Origin: Erythrophleum ivorense
Taxonomy: Eukaryota; Streptophyta; Magnoliopsida; Fabales; Fabaceae
Length of the DNA: 64,000 bases
Direction: 5' to 3'
Assembly (NCBI GenBank): GCA_026724425.1
Contig: JAIUCV010000018.1
Location: forward strand, 2,909,596 to 2,973,595
Positions 1 through 12,753 of this stretch are shown piece by piece. A program made the translations under genes and the position numbers. Position 1 is the first letter of the stretch. Each line of letters opens with the position of its first letter. Under the pieces are notes generated by a model. It searched no databases, was not told the DNA's origin, and worked only from the letters and a program-made list of their open reading frames with translations.

Positions 1-590
1 TTAGAAATTTATATATAAATTTTATAAAAAAAATTATTTTTTATTACATCATTAATATTTGTTTATATAACTTAAATAATATAATAATTGATTAATTAAA
101 TAAATATTATTTAATAATAAATATAAATAATATAGCTTATAATATAATTACAATCTAAATTAGAAAAACATTTAGATTATATTATTTATAGTTTATTATA
201 TATTAATTAATTAAAACATAAATTTTCTTTAATTTACAATGGATGTTTTTTAATTATGTAAATTATTATATATTATATGCATGTAGTATAACATATTAGA
301 ATATAATGTACCTATATTATAGAATATCATTGATGATAGCAGTAGAGGATTGATTGTTACTAGCAACCAATAATCTGTCACTACTTTTAAGGAGAATTAA
401 TTTACTGTCATGTTGCTAATTTTCTCCGATGTTTGCTAGCTTTTACTATTTTTGTTAGTTTTTTTAATTATTTTTTATGTTTCCAGATAAATTTTTTAAA
501 TGTAAAATTATTTTTTAAAAAAAGTAAAAAATAGTTCTGTTGGAATTTTGTCGCATCCTTCTATAGGAAATTATTAACATTGTTGTAGTG
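1..590 (+). repeat. AT-rich sequence ending in a CACTA-like terminus
   Basis: No gene is visible. The first 300 bases are almost pure A/T. The stretch ends at 581-590 with tgttgtagtg, which on the minus strand reads CACTACAACA, the usual start of a CACTA (En/Spm) terminal inverted repeat. No matching left terminus lies in the window, so this would be the right end of an element that begins outside it. The assignment rests on one short terminus and is weak. Confidence 0.25.
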
Positions 591-964
591 TCTAGATTTC
601 AAAAGCATTATGGATATGAACAAAATCTAAACAATGGATGGTAATAGCTTGCTTAGAATGGAGACAAAAGTGAGAGATGCCTTACCTGAAGTAAAGAAAT
701 AGGAGATGCAGCACGGAACGAACAAAAAAAGCTTGGGAAGGTCACAAATAACTAATCAAGTGAGGGGGCTGCCATTGTCGCAAGATTCTGTTAGCTTGGG
801 TTGTTGTCAATGGGTGCTTTGGCAAGCAATGGAGAAGAAGGGAGCTTTTGATGTTAGTGGGTTTGAAGCTTTCCATGGAGAATAACAGTTTGGAGACAAA
901 GAAGGGTTATCATTGGGGAAGAAATTTAAAGAAATTTAGATATGATAGAGAAAGTTTCATGTGT
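591..964. other. No gene seen
   Basis: This stretch is less AT-rich than its surroundings and purine-rich in places. No open frame, terminal repeat or recognisable protein similarity was found in either strand. Confidence 0.4.
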
Positions 965-988
965 CACTAGGTAAAATGTTAAAAGGCC

Positions 989-1346
989 TAACCACAGTTC
1001 TAAGAAACCATGGTTAAGTCATTAAGTCTTAATCATCGTTCATTAAAACTGTGGTTAAGCCATTTAATCCTAACTACAGTTTTAATGAATCATGATTAAT
1101 CCATTAAGTCTTAACCATAATTTTAAAGAACATTGGTTAAACATTAATGCCTTAACCACAGTTTTAAAAAGCCATGGTTAAGATCTTTAGTCCTAACCAC
1201 AATTTGATACAACCATCGTTAAGTAACCATGATTTTAAGAAACCACGGTTAAACTTTAATGGTTTAATTACAGTTTTAAATAATCGTAATTAAGATTTTA
1301 GTTAAAATGTGGTTTAGCTACAATTTTCTTAACTATGGTTAACTCA
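989..1346. repeat. About eight tandem units of ~41 bp with internal dyad
   Basis: Units of about 41 bases repeat imperfectly. Each carries a left half like taaccacagtttta and a right half like accatggttaag, so each unit is an imperfect palindrome. Unit starts lie near 989, 1029, 1070, 1111, 1151, 1192, 1223 and 1262. Arrays of short inverted motifs are typical of CACTA subterminal regions, and cactaggtaaaa occurs just upstream at 965. Membership of a CACTA end is inference. Confidence 0.6.
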
Positions 1347-1822
1347 TCATCACAATATCTCCTTTTTTTTTTTAAGTGCCTTTGTCATGTTACAACACCC
1401 TTCTTCCGTTAAGGATTTGAAAACTATTCTCCTCCTTAAAAAAGTCTTTTCTAGATCAAGCCCTCTCGACGAGCCCGGAAGATTTTTTGACCTCCTTGAC
1501 CGTCACTGTTACTTCTATCTTTGTTGATCTTTTCTCGTCGTATGATTTTAAGATGTTAGGTCTTGTAGAGCTGATCATGTAAGCTGAATAGTTTTCGTAG
1601 GCTTTGTCGCTTGTTAAGAGCTTATGGCTCCTTGTACCAGTGCTTGTTTGTTTGAATGAATTCCTTAATTACCAAAAAGAAAAATACAGATAAATAAAGA
1701 CTTAGAGATAGACACGACGCATGTAATATACCAAATAAAACAAAAAGTGCCGTCCGTAAGACTGTAAACTATGCTAATTAACAAGTTTTTGTTTTGGTTC
1801 TTCATGTGACTTGAAGACCGTT
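1347..1822. other. No gene seen
   Basis: Mixed AT-rich sequence with no supported exon, terminal repeat or RNA gene. Confidence 0.4.
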
Positions 1823-2288
1823 TCAAATGATTCCCCTTTACTATGAATAATATAATGTCATCGAAACTTGAGTCTTTAGTTTTCTAGTAGATGCCGGTTC
1901 TGAGTTGACTTCAATAATTAATCCTCTTTATTTTTTTAATACCATTACTTATCATTGATGGCTTTTTAGAGCCTCTCTTGATAATGATGAAGAATAAAAT
2001 ATAACAAAATTATTTGTTTAGATTGATGATTGACTTGAGGATTTTTTTTTTAAATGATTCCACCATACTATGAATAATCTAATGTCATCCAAACTTCAGC
2101 CTTTTTGTTTTTTTGTTTTCTTACAGATGCATATGCACGATCCCACTTGTCTTCAATAATTCATCCTCTTTATTTTTATTTTTTACATTATTAAAGGCAG
2201 ATTTTTATTTTTTAAATCTCTCTTCATCATCATCAAGATCAAAATTAAGTAAAATTAATTACTTAGCTTTGATGATTGACTTGACTTC
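1823..2288. repeat. Tandem duplication, two diverged ~230 bp copies
   Basis: Copy one (about 1823-2037) and copy two (about 2051-2285) share ordered blocks: ctatgaataat, taatgtcatc, aaactt, gacttcaataatt or ttcaataattcatcctcttt, and gattgatgattgacttga. The copies differ by many substitutions and small indels. No protein is supported in either copy. Confidence 0.7.
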
Positions 2289-4553
2289 CAGTTTTCCAAG
2301 CCTCACCACCACTTCGCCCTTCATAAGAGTTTATTCCTTGATGCTTTGGCTACAAACTTCTGCAGCGAAAAGTTGAAGCACTTAGAGGAAGCCATTCGTA
2401 TTGGGACCAACAGATCGTCTTCGGCTAAAAGGTACTCCTTCCTCTCTCTGCTAGGTTTACACACACGTATTTGTCAAACTTTTACAATTTTCTAGCTACT
2501 TAAAGTTTTCTATCAACGATAAAATATTGAATTTCTTCCTCACAACCTGATATATCTGATTCACAATCTAGAGTGTTTTTCATTTAAAGAATATGAGATT
2601 AGATGGAAGAGGAAGAGGGGAAGAGGATGGAGTCAAATATAGACATAATTGTTCGTAGAGAGAGTTTTTCTTATTGCTAGTAATTAAATATTATTCTCTA
2701 AACTGAAGAGAAATTGCATTCTATCCCCATATTGAATAGATGACTTTAATGGCCTAATATTTGATCTGCCACCCCAATTGTTTGTACATGTTTCTCTAAT
2801 TATCTCTTGCTTATCTTCATTGATAGTCTCTACCTTTTAACAATCTAGTCCTCTATCTTTTACTTTAAACAAATTTAGCTCCTTACATTACATTTTTCTT
2901 TTTCTTTCATATTTTTATGGAGAATTGATCAAAAGGACCTCTGACGAGGGACCGAAACCCCTTACCATAATATTTTTTAATAAGTCACTACCATTAATTC
3001 AAAAGGCAATGATTCCGTTAAAGTCATTCTAGGTTTTTGAATTATGAGTTGATATGTTAACTAAGCCAAAGTGAACCTCACACTAATTTAATAGTAAGAA
3101 GTAACTACATTCACCCCTCTTCAAGTTTGGTAAACTTAGATATGATAAATTTTTTAATTGATATCATTTGATCTTTTGGTTAATATATTGTGAAAATTTT
3201 TCCTCGATTTATTTTTTTTCAATAAAAATCTTTATCCAATATGTATTTCTTTCAAAAATAAAATTATTTGACTATTTTTATTGTCATATTAAAAATAAAA
3301 TCATAATATTATATTAGAATTTAACATCAATTTAACTGCCTTGATGTCTTATAAATAATAAAATCACATTATCATAATGTCGTACAAAAAGTTAATCTTA
3401 TTAACTTAAAACAAATTAGTTTTTATAGTATATATCAAATGCTAAAAAAGTTGGATAATATTTTTTAAATAAATTGTAATATCATGTATAATTTAATCAT
3501 ACCTCAAGAGATATTTAATTTAATGTTAGAGTTTAATTTAACTGCCATTATGTCTTACAAATAATAAAGTCACAACCCTACCGCTGCCTCACATAATTCA
3601 ACTTTGATATAAGTTTTAATTCTGTCTCTTAACTTAATTTTATTTCAATTTAATCCTTTCATTAAAAAAATTTAAATTCTCTTCCTCATTACTAGCTCTA
3701 TCATTTGTCCTACGGGGATCTACATAGCAAATGGTTGTTTAAGCTGGATAAAACACTTTCTTCCTCATCTTCCTTTTTGCCTCGCCATTTCTCTCTCTTT
3801 TTCTCTTCTTTCCCTTTCTGCTCCGAAGCCCTGTTCCCTTTCTCCTAAATCAAATAATCCGACCAACGTATCCTCGAATTCTAGGGCTTTTTAGCAATGT
3901 ATTTCCCCTGATTTGTTTCTTAGCAATTGCCCTTCTTTACTATGTCCAAATAGGGAGCGCACTAAGTAACAAGCATAGTTCATTTGAAAACCTTCCTCTT
4001 TCTAAGAATAGTTTCCTAACTTTCATTGGAACTAGACAGGTAACCAGTTAACACTTTCATATATAACAGAAAGAATCCTAGTAAACCATAATTAATTGAG
4101 TACTGTCATACTGAAGAGACTTTGGTAAGCAAACAAGTCATTAAAGGGCCCTTTCTGATTTTAATAAGCAAGATTGGCTTTCATATCTTTTGTAATTGTT
4201 TGATGAAAGTTAAATATGAAACATTATGAGGAGCTGTTGGCATATAACCAACTCCGCCGTTTAACCTAAAATCAAGCCCCTTCAAAGTCTAGAGAATCCA
4301 AGAAGCACTTATATTGACACAGATATATATGACACAATATAATATACATATTATGATATGGCAAGATATATAATGTTTAAAAGTAATTTGAAATGCAGTA
4401 CCATATAAATGTCGAATAACTATTAAATATGATGTTGTTTCATTTTCAATGCACCGATGCTTTTATTTTAGTAACAGAAATGTGAAATAGTGAAAATGTG
4501 GGAAAAGAAAAGCTTGGTATGGAAGAAAGTTCTGAGTTATCTTTCTCCCTAAC
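2289..4553. other. Non-coding stretch with a short direct repeat
   Basis: No gene is supported. A diverged direct repeat is visible at about 3316-3371 and 3529-3583, both containing tttaactgcc and atgtctta followed by aaataataaa. A pyrimidine-rich stretch at 3765-3850 resembles plant 5' leader sequence but leads to no credible reading frame. Confidence 0.4.
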
Positions 4554-4865
4554 TCTAAACAAAGGAATACTTCCTTCTCAATATATGGAGTTCTGAAATA
4601 CTAGGGTAGGACATTGTTTTTATAGAGGAAGCAAATCAAAGTCGTGTAACAGTAGGTAACATACGACAACAATAGATAACTAAAGTTTTTAAAGTATAGG
4701 AACCACCCAACTAACTAGATAACAATAGAAACCACTTAAATTTAACTAACTAGATAACTAGATAACAAATTTAAATAACTAATACATATCTTCCTAAAGT
4801 ATAGGATAAGAGGATAATTCTCTGAGATATTTTGAAATATTTGAAATATCCAATACCTTTTCACA
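4554..4865 (-). repeat. 3' LTR of a minus-strand copia element
   Basis: The segment begins tctaaacaaaggaatac and ends ttttcaca. It aligns in order with the LTR starting at 10597, which begins tgtaaacaaaggaatac; both contain acttccttctc, gtgtaacagta and a caacaa block followed by agataac. On the minus strand it runs TG to (degenerate) CA. A polypurine tract abuts its inner edge, which fixes the element orientation as minus. Confidence 0.8.
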
Positions 4866-4880
4866 TACTCCCCCTCAAAC
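4866..4880 (-). other. Polypurine tract of the copia element
   Basis: On the minus strand this reads GTTTGAGGGGGAGTA, immediately before the TGTGAAAAGG start of the 3' LTR. This is the classic Ty1-copia plus-strand primer site. Confidence 0.75.
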
Positions 4881-4912
4881 TTGCTAGAAAATGCCTTCCA
4901 CGGATGGGTCTC

Positions 4913-6291
4913 TGTTGCTTTCCTTGAAACGTACACGCAAGTATACGTATCGTGAAGGCAATATAGTGATGAGAAATGATCGTTCCCTCGAGGATTTGTT
5001 GTCAAAACAATGCCAAGTACTAAAATTCACACCCCAATTTAAATCAAGCAAATCAATTCTTAAGTATCGGTGTTAAAAGAAATTGTTTATGATTCTAATG
5101 CTATGTAGGAATCTAGGTTAGGATTTGGATTTTTGAGTGAATATTAGCATCTAGGATTATTGGTCCTCTTGTACTTCATAGTAGTTAGTTCAACATTCAT
5201 TCCCTTCTACTCTCCATGGTGATACATGTTGGTCTAGGATTCTATTGTTTCTATATATATTTTTCCAAATATTGTATAGAGTACTCAGCTAATTTTATAA
5301 TCCCTTATAAAATCAACTAAGATCAATCTATGAGTACAATACCTAATTAGACCATGTGAGGTTATTAAGTATATTCCTATCTCAATAACTAAGCTATCCA
5401 CTCACCTCAGCAAATTTCAAGCACTCACACCACTCAACTTTTGATCTAACCTCCTTTTTTCTTTCCCAAGTTCAAGTAAGGTATCATATCAATCTAAATG
5501 TTGGCCAATCAATCAGAAAGCATGAAGTACAAAGTTGAGTGAACAAGCATTAACCATTGATTGCAAAATTAGAATGAAGAACAACTACTAATCCATATAA
5601 GAGTTCCAAATAATCCTAGATTAGATAGGGTTTAGCTATACATGATCATAAAATCCAAAGTCAAACTTGAAGCAACAATTAAATACATAAGAAACTATGA
5701 ATAAGACAGAAGAAATGAAGAGGAAACTCAGAAACACAAGGATTCAGCTTCAATCTTCAATCTCCAGCTTCACTTTGCTTCAAGATGGCTTCCTAGCTCT
5801 TCCCTCAGCCTTTGCACACTTGGAATAACACAAAAACAACCCAGAATGACGGCTGCCTTGACCCTTCTTCACATATAAAGCTTCAAACCCTCAGAATTTC
5901 TGAAAGCAAACGCTGCGTTCAGTTAATTCGATTTGCGCTGTGGCTCAGAATGTTGCGCCACGGCAAGATTTGGTTCCGTAAGCCTGAGCGTCGCGGCGAG
6001 ATTTGATTCTGTCTGACTTCTGAGGCCTGCATGTCTCGCACCTTGGCGCATACATACTAGCCGCGGAGAGTTTTGGTTCTGCCCGAGGCCTCGCCGCGGC
6101 TTCGACATTTCCGCCGCGGCACACCATGCCCTGCACACTTCCTTCAGATTTCTGCACATTCCACCTCGGCGCAAGGAAACCCAGCCGTAGCGAGATTGAC
6201 AAATCCAACACTTTGCAACCTTTCTCTCCTGAATTTGCTCCAAACTCTTCACAACATGCATCCTAAGAAAACCAAGTATGATTAGCTATCA
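4913..6291 (-). mobile_element. Nested LTR (minus strand) in the copia 3' end
   Basis: The segment interrupts the copia element between its PPT and its RNase H region. Its minus-strand 3' end (4913-5060) is clearly related to the 3' end of the solo LTR at 26298-27859: both have tttagtacttrrca, gggaacgat, tacgtatacttgcgtgtacg and a terminal agcaaca. The minus-strand start is probably TGATAGC at 6291, comparable to TGATAAG in the other copy. It holds a GC-rich island at 5920-6190 with CCGCGG palindromes. A clean target duplication was not found (gtctc on one side, gtata on the other), so the right boundary is uncertain. Confidence 0.6.
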
Positions 6292-6399
6292 GTATACTAA
6301 AAAATAAAGATAAAGCTGATAGTTTTTCAAGTAAGTATTGAGTCTAGAGCTATTCATCCTATGTATGTTCATTTCTTTCTATGGATGTATTATTTACCC

Positions 6400-9300
6400 T
6401 ATAAGTGGAGGTTAAAGTCATATTTACTGAAAGAAAAATATGTACAATAACATGAATAATTGGGAATTATCATTCTCTATTTAAACTTTCAAAATTCATC
6501 TTATTAAGTCTCTTAGTCAAGATAATTGCAATCTTATTACATGTACAGACATAAGGAATACATATATGTCCCCTCTCTATCTTCTTTTCAATGATGTGCT
6601 TATCTCCTTCAACATGTTTAGTTTTGTCATGGAGGATTAGATTATGGGCAATGGAAATGGCTGCCTTATATTGTCACAATAAACCTTCATATGTCCAGGG
6701 TTGTAGATCCCCAATTCCTTAAGTGTCCTTTCAATCCACAAATCTTTGCAAACCCCATAGGCCATTGATATGAATTTGGCCTCAGCAATACTTCTAGCTA
6801 TCACACATGGATTCTTACTCCTTTATGTCACTGAATTTTCATAAACAAAAGTGTAATAATCAAAGTTAGATCTTTTGGTAGCGATACTTGCAAACCACTT
6901 TCAACCATTGTAGACTTCTACTTGTAGGAACCTTGTTTTTTGTATAGTAGTCCTCTCCCTAATGACCCTTTGAGGTACCTTAGGATTTAGTATACTATTT
7001 CAAAGTCATCAAATTCATGTGAGGGCATAAATTGACTTACAATAATAATTGCAAAGGCAATTTCTAGGACAGTATGAGATAAGAAGATAAGTATCCCAAC
7101 CATCCTTTGGTACGTCTCTTTGTCAATAATATCTTCTACCTTGGTTGGAAAGATCTTTATGTTGACCTTAATAGGGGTTTTAGCTGCTTTGCACCAAGCA
7201 ACCTTTTTTCTTTTAATAGATCAAGCACATACCATTGATAGCTAATGAAAATTCCTTCTTTGGATCTAGTAAATTCTAATCCCAAAAGAGCATTTTAACA
7301 AGACGAGGTCTTTAATCTCAAATATTCTAGACAATTTCTTCTTTAAGTCCCACATAGACAGTTAAAATAACAATTTTATCATCTGAATGTTTAAAAAGCC
7401 TGGTGGGTTCTTCTTGACTTTGTTAATTTGTATTAAAGCTTTTGACCACAATCCAAAGCATTCAAACCAAGTTCTTGAGGACTGCTTAAGGCCATAAAAT
7501 GATGTTCTTAATCAATAAACTTTGTTTTGATAAAAATTTTCCTTCAATGCTAGGTGGAAGTTTGATCAATACCTCTTCTTTCAGTTCTCCATTTATAAAG
7601 TCATTATTAACATCTAATTGATATAAGGGCTAGTTTAAGTTCATGGCTAGGGAGAAAAAAGGATATTGATTGAGTAAATTTTAGCTATAGACACAAAGGT
7701 CTCCTAGTAGCCGATCACATATGTTTGAGTGAATGTTTTGTCACTAATCTTACTTTATACCTTTCTACATTCCATTAGCTTTGCATTTGACAATAAACAT
7801 CCATTTGCAACCAATTGTCTTCTTGCTTTCTGGTAAGTCAACAACTTCCCATTCCCACTTCTTTCAAGAGGATTCATCTCTTCCATGATTATTTGCTTTC
7901 AATCTAGATCATCTAATGCTTCTTGAATGTTTTGTGGGACAAACAAGTTACTAATGCTAGATGTAAAAGCTTTGTATTTATTAGAACGTTTTTGTTAAGA
8001 CAAAATGGGATGATTAGTGTATGATCATACACCTTTTTAAGGGCCATAAATAGGAATATCCAAATTAGGGAGGGCTTTATTACCTGGGCATTTAAAATTT
8101 TAGTCCCCAATAAGTTGGATTGCTCTAATGCTTGGTTAGTAGAGAGACTGTTGTCCTTCTTTGTATTCCTTTGAGGATAAGTCAAAAGCTCAATATTTGA
8201 TTGTGGTATTTCTCCCTCTGTCTAGATTAAGCAAGATTTTTCAATATCATGAATAGTTGATTCCAAAGAATATAAAAGATCAGCAGTTAGTTATGGGAGT
8301 TAAGCTCATGTTTTTATAAACATTTATCTTATATGTCAAAAGTCTCCCCTCTCCAGAAAAGTCACATCCATGCTCGCATAAATATTTTTTAATAAGGTAT
8401 TAAAACATTTATATCCCTTAGGGGCATAGCCAACAAACACACTTTTTTAAAGCACAGGGTCAAGTTTAGAATTGGAGATATTTGGTCACATATGCATAAA
8501 TAGTACAACTAAAAATCTGTAAAGTTAATTCAGCATGATTTTGAAGCTATATTAAGGGATTTTAAAATTTAAAGCTTGAGTGGGCATTCTATTATTCAGA
8601 TATGATAAAGTTAACATTGCATTATGGCTCTTGCTTCTTGAAGTGAATGTTTCTTTTTTTGTCTTAACAACTCCATTTTGTTAGAGAATATTACTTCATG
8701 TAGATTGATACTGAATGCCTTTTTTTCATTTAATAATGCTCCTAAGATGTATTGAAATATTTATTTCCGTTATCTATCTGAAGAATACATATTTTTGTTT
8801 CAAATTGATTTCAATCATATTATAAAAATTTTCAAACAACAATGTCACATTAATTTTTTATTTATTTTACATATATATCCAACATAATCTTGTGTGATCA
8901 TCTATAAACTTACAAACCACCTCTTAGACAAATTTGTGATTTTGGACGAAACTTGAACGTCACTATGTATTAAGTGAAAAGTTTTAGATGCATGATATGG
9001 TTGGAAATATGAGAAGTTTGATGACTTTTTGCAATAACACAATTTTTGCATTGAAAAAGACAGTCTTCATTTTCAAATAAATTTGGAATCGAAGTGTTGG
9101 AGATATTGAAAGTTAGCATGTCCAAGTTTATGGTGCCATATCATTATTTGCTCTGCACGCGTGCTTGTTGAACTCAAACCATTGAGTCCCTAAGCTAATT
9201 TATTGTTGAAGTAGTAAAGGCCATCTACCATCCTAGTGTTGCCAGCTGTCCTCCTTGAGGTATAGTCTTGAAACAAGAAGTGGGAGTTGAATAAACAGCA

Positions 9301-10560
9301 GCACATAAGTTTGAATCTTTGTAATGTTTGCTAATAAATAGAAGATTGCAAGAAAGCTGTGGAACATGTAAGACAAATTTCAATTCAATTGTTTTAGAAA
9401 GTGTGATAGGACCTTTTCCTACGATAGGTGAAAAAATTCCATCCACGAGTTTGTTTTGAATGAAGATAATATACTAGTCATACGGTCAAATGCGCATGAA
9501 TCTATGATCCATATATGGTATTGAAGTCAAAGAGGAACACAAAACATTAGAGTCGCAAATTTGACTTTTTTGTGCAAGAGAACCACTTGGCGCGTAGCTA
9601 GTTTTTAGTAGGTTGAAGAGTTGCTCTAGTTGTACTTTGCTAAAAAGGCTTGTTTTAGCTTCAGATGCTGAATGAAGAGCTCAGTTTTTATTACCATGTT
9701 TGCTGCCCTTCCATTTAGATGGCTTCCCATGGATTTTTTTAGCAAGTTTCTTGTGTGTAGTAGGGTTTTATTACAATGATTACACCATAATAAAGGTAAT
9801 TCATCATCTTTTTTTTTTTTTTTGGCTGAGGCCTAAGCTGTAGTGTATTGTTTTTACATTTTATCGAGCATCACATGTCACCAAGTTCGCTCCCTCTTTC
9901 CTTTAGAGAACATCCCACCAATTGAGGGAAGTGGTTGTCTCCCTAAGTTTCTTCTTCCTACCTCATCTAGTTTTAGGATCAAATCTGACGTGGAACTTGA
10001 AAATTCTATCTTTTTCCACCCATTTATTGTGGTGTTGAGCATCTTGTGCTGACTTCCATCCACAGTCATAGAATAAATCCAAGTCTCGCCATACGCGTTT
10101 TAAAAGATTAAAGTAATTGGTAACATTTTCTCTATTTTAGCAGATTTTGCCAAATTTTGTGGTCAAACTCAAAATTTGAAACCGCAAATCAGAATACATT
10201 TTAGTAATTTTATCCCAAAGCTCCTTGGCTATGCGATAACAGATATAAGTAAAACTAATATCTTCGTCCATGGAGTTTACTAGCCGTGTCATAATCATGG
10301 AATTTTCAACGTCCCATATGGCAATATGCACGGATGGGGACCATCTTAAGAAATTTACTCCATTTAGGAAAATAGTGGTGATTTTAAACTAAGTGTGAGA
10401 ATCAATGAGGGATGTCCTCAGTTTAGAGCTATGATTTGTTGGGAAGGAAGAATTGTACAAACTTTAGAAATATTTATATACTAGTTTTCTGGGAGGAAGA
10501 ATATTAGTGTGTAGTGTGTACAAACTTCAATAATCTATATATATTGGCAACGGTGTCTGG
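6400..10560 (-). pseudogene. Degenerate Ty1-copia gag-pol
   Basis: Read from right to left, all copia domains are recognisable but broken by stops and frameshifts. Gag is at 9880-10331: WDVENSMIMTRLVNSMDED, AKELWDKITKMYSD and, later, GRQPLPSIG. A zinc-knuckle remnant (WCNHCNK) lies near 9770. The protease/pre-integrase segment at 9225-9446 contains KFVLHVPQLSCNLLFISK. Integrase near 8880-8990 has HLIHSDVQ followed by SKITNLS. Reverse transcriptase lies near 7600-7930 (VPQNIQEALDD and, later, GCLL), and RNase H at 6560-6830 (ARSIAEAKF, LWIERTLKELG, KVYCDN). The order gag-PR-INT-RT-RH identifies Ty1-copia. It is not functional. Confidence 0.88.
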
Positions 10561-10580
10561 GGATTTATGGTTAGTTAAGA

Positions 10581-10596
10581 CTGGGCTCTGATGCCG
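10581..10596 (-). other. Primer binding site of the copia element
   Basis: On the minus strand this reads CGGCATCAGAGCCCAG, directly after the LTR end. It closely matches TGGTATCAGAGC, the initiator methionine tRNA complement used by most plant copia elements. Confidence 0.75.
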
Positions 10597-11090
10597 TGTA
10601 AACAAAGGAATACTTCCTTCTCTGCATATTAAGTTTTGAAATACAAGTGTAGGATGTTGCTTTCATAGAGTAAGAAGGTCAAAGTTGTTGAAAATTTAAA
10701 GTAGTATATTGTTTTAATAAAGCTAAGAAAAAAATATGTAAAAAAATTAATGTTCTACTACTTTAATTTTTTTTAGAACTAAGATTATCTATTTATAAAC
10801 TTACAAATAAATGGAATGAAAGAATAAGTGATAATTAAATATAGAAAATCATAAATGCTAGCTATTACTTGCTTTGACTAAAAAATAGATAAAATTTCAG
10901 ATTTTTAACTAACAAAACTAACTAATATAAAAAAGATTCTATAAAAACTTTTTGCCACAATTTCGGATCACATCTCTAAGAAAAATTGTGTAACAGTAGA
11001 TATCATACAACAACAGAAGATAACAAAAGTTTCTGAAGTGTAGGAATTGCCTAACAAACTTGATAGCAAAGATAAGGAATTACATATAAA
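10597..11090 (-). repeat. 5' LTR of the copia element, with an insertion
   Basis: It is homologous to 4554-4865 at both ends: tgtaaacaaaggaatacttc at the start and gtgtaacagtagatatcat near 10987. About 280 bases of unrelated AT-rich sequence (about 10697-10980) split it. The outer end is hard to define because it diverges after 11060. The target duplication expected next to the left LTR (ctaac) is not visible here. Confidence 0.65.
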
Positions 11091-11805
11091 TTATTTTCTT
11101 TAATTTTACCCAAGTAGTTTGTTCTTCACTCTTCTATTTTGAAGAGATTAAAAATGCCAAAAGACCCTTAGAGTAAAGAACTTCCTAAACTAATAAAATG
11201 AGAAATTATGTGTCTAAAGTGATGTAAGACAAAGAAGAGAGAAGAAGATAGAAGAAAGGAGAGAAGGTGTTAGAAGAAATGGAGGAGAAAAGATAAAGAA
11301 GAGGGAGAAAGATGCAAATATTCTGAAAATATTTCTTATTATTCAATACAAGGTTTTCTAACAATACAATTGCAAATGCTTATTTATAAAAATCCAATCC
11401 TAATTCTAATAAAAGATAAATTCTAATAATAAAAAATAAATATAAAAAATCTTAATCATATTGAAAGTTATATACCTAATTTTAAAAGATAATTCAAAAC
11501 TAACAATAAAATAAAATAAAAAATATTTTAGTCGCTTTCTAGAACTAATAAATTAAAATATATCTAAATTAAAATGTTAGTCTTTTTTTGCATCATAAGG
11601 TTTCCCACTTTAGGAAATAGATCTGTCCATTCATTTTTCTCTAATCAACGATATCTCATAGGTCCCTATAAAAACTCCCATAAAGTCCTGGTCATGTATT
11701 GGTATCGGGGATAATGAGTTTTTATTTTTTATCTTTTACCCCGTCAATTATAAGAATGCAGCGGTAGCAAATGAGTCAACACCTTTATAAAAAAAAGACA
11801 TAATA
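11091..11805. other. No gene seen
   Basis: A purine-rich block (11225-11320) is followed by AT-rich sequence. Nothing codes for a recognisable protein and no terminal repeats were found. Confidence 0.4.
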
Positions 11806-12753
11806 ATTCATTCAGTAGATTTCTTAATTTTGTCTAGCTATGACCTCTATGTGTTTCAAGTGAATATATGCACAAGGTTCTCCCCACTCCAACCATTGCA
11901 CCCGGGTCCCCTAAATCTTTCTTCAATTTCAATTCATCGAATAAAAGATTCTTCATCTGCTTCCAGACTTCAATATCAGAGACACATTGTACGTAAAAAT
12001 GGCATAGAGCATACAATTTTAAAAATATTTGTGCATCTTTTATTAGTTAAATATACTTGTATTTAATTTAAATTTAATTCATAATTAAATTAAAGATTTG
12101 ACCTTAAATAAAAATAAAATTTCTAGTTAAATTTAACTTTTAATTAAGAATATCTTGTATACCTAAATATAACATATACTAGTACTTTTTATTGTGAAAT
12201 AGTTAATATCTTTAGCGATTTAAACTTAAACAATAATTGTGATCATTAAAAAAAAAGAAATATCTTTCGCATAGTCAACGATTGGTTATTTAAAGAATTT
12301 AACTTTCTTAAACGAGCATAAAACAAACAATAAATTAACAGACAAAAGATGTCTATATATATATATATATAGTTTAGATATGACATGTATTTAATCTTAA
12401 CAGCTTGTTTGGTTGGACTGATGTAAAGATGATCTATTTTCATTAATTTTATGTAATATCTATTATATTTTTATAATTATTACTCAATAATATATTATCA
12501 TCTTTTTATTATCTTTTTAAAGTAAAAGTATGAAATTCAGAGTAATTCTTAAAATTATTTTTATCTGTCATTCTTTCAAAATAATCATTTTCTATTTTAC
12601 GTATTAAACGTGAGTTTGACTTTGGGTTTTAGCCAAACTTTATGCAAACATGTTTACATGATATGTACACATGCATGAGTTGTTTTCTTTTATGATAATT
12701 TTTTTATTAAGAGATGAGAGCTTTCTTTATATAGGGCATATGAACTGCGCGTG
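11806..12753 (+). repeat. Segmental duplication copy A (FKBP-like gene upstream region)
   Basis: This segment is colinear with 49522-50262. Shared blocks include tagctatgacctc at 11836, aaggttctccccact, tttcttcaatttcaat, aagattcttca, cttaaacaataattgtg, gattttagccaaa or gggttttagccaaa, gagttgttttcttttatgat and taagagatga, ending in ctttatata. Copy B lacks about 230 bases corresponding to 12370-12600. The segment stops at the start codon of the FKBP-like gene, so it is that gene's upstream region. Confidence 0.8.
12728..12733 (+). promoter_or_regulatory. Candidate TATA box
   Basis: The tatata run within ctttctttatataggg is kept in the duplicate copy (ctttatataagg, near 50240). It lies only 21 bases before the proposed start codon, closer than the usual 25-35 bases from TATA box to transcription start. 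It may therefore not be the promoter used for the full reading frame. Confidence 0.3.

Noticed and set aside
2289..2434. Open stretch reading FLDALATNFCSEKLKHLEEA and onward
   Set aside because: It looks protein-like but has no clear acceptor, start or family match, so it was not called as an exon.
5812..6285. Overlapping open frames on both strands in the GC-rich block
   Set aside because: They reflect GC-rich palindromes of the nested LTR; none has a protein-like pattern.
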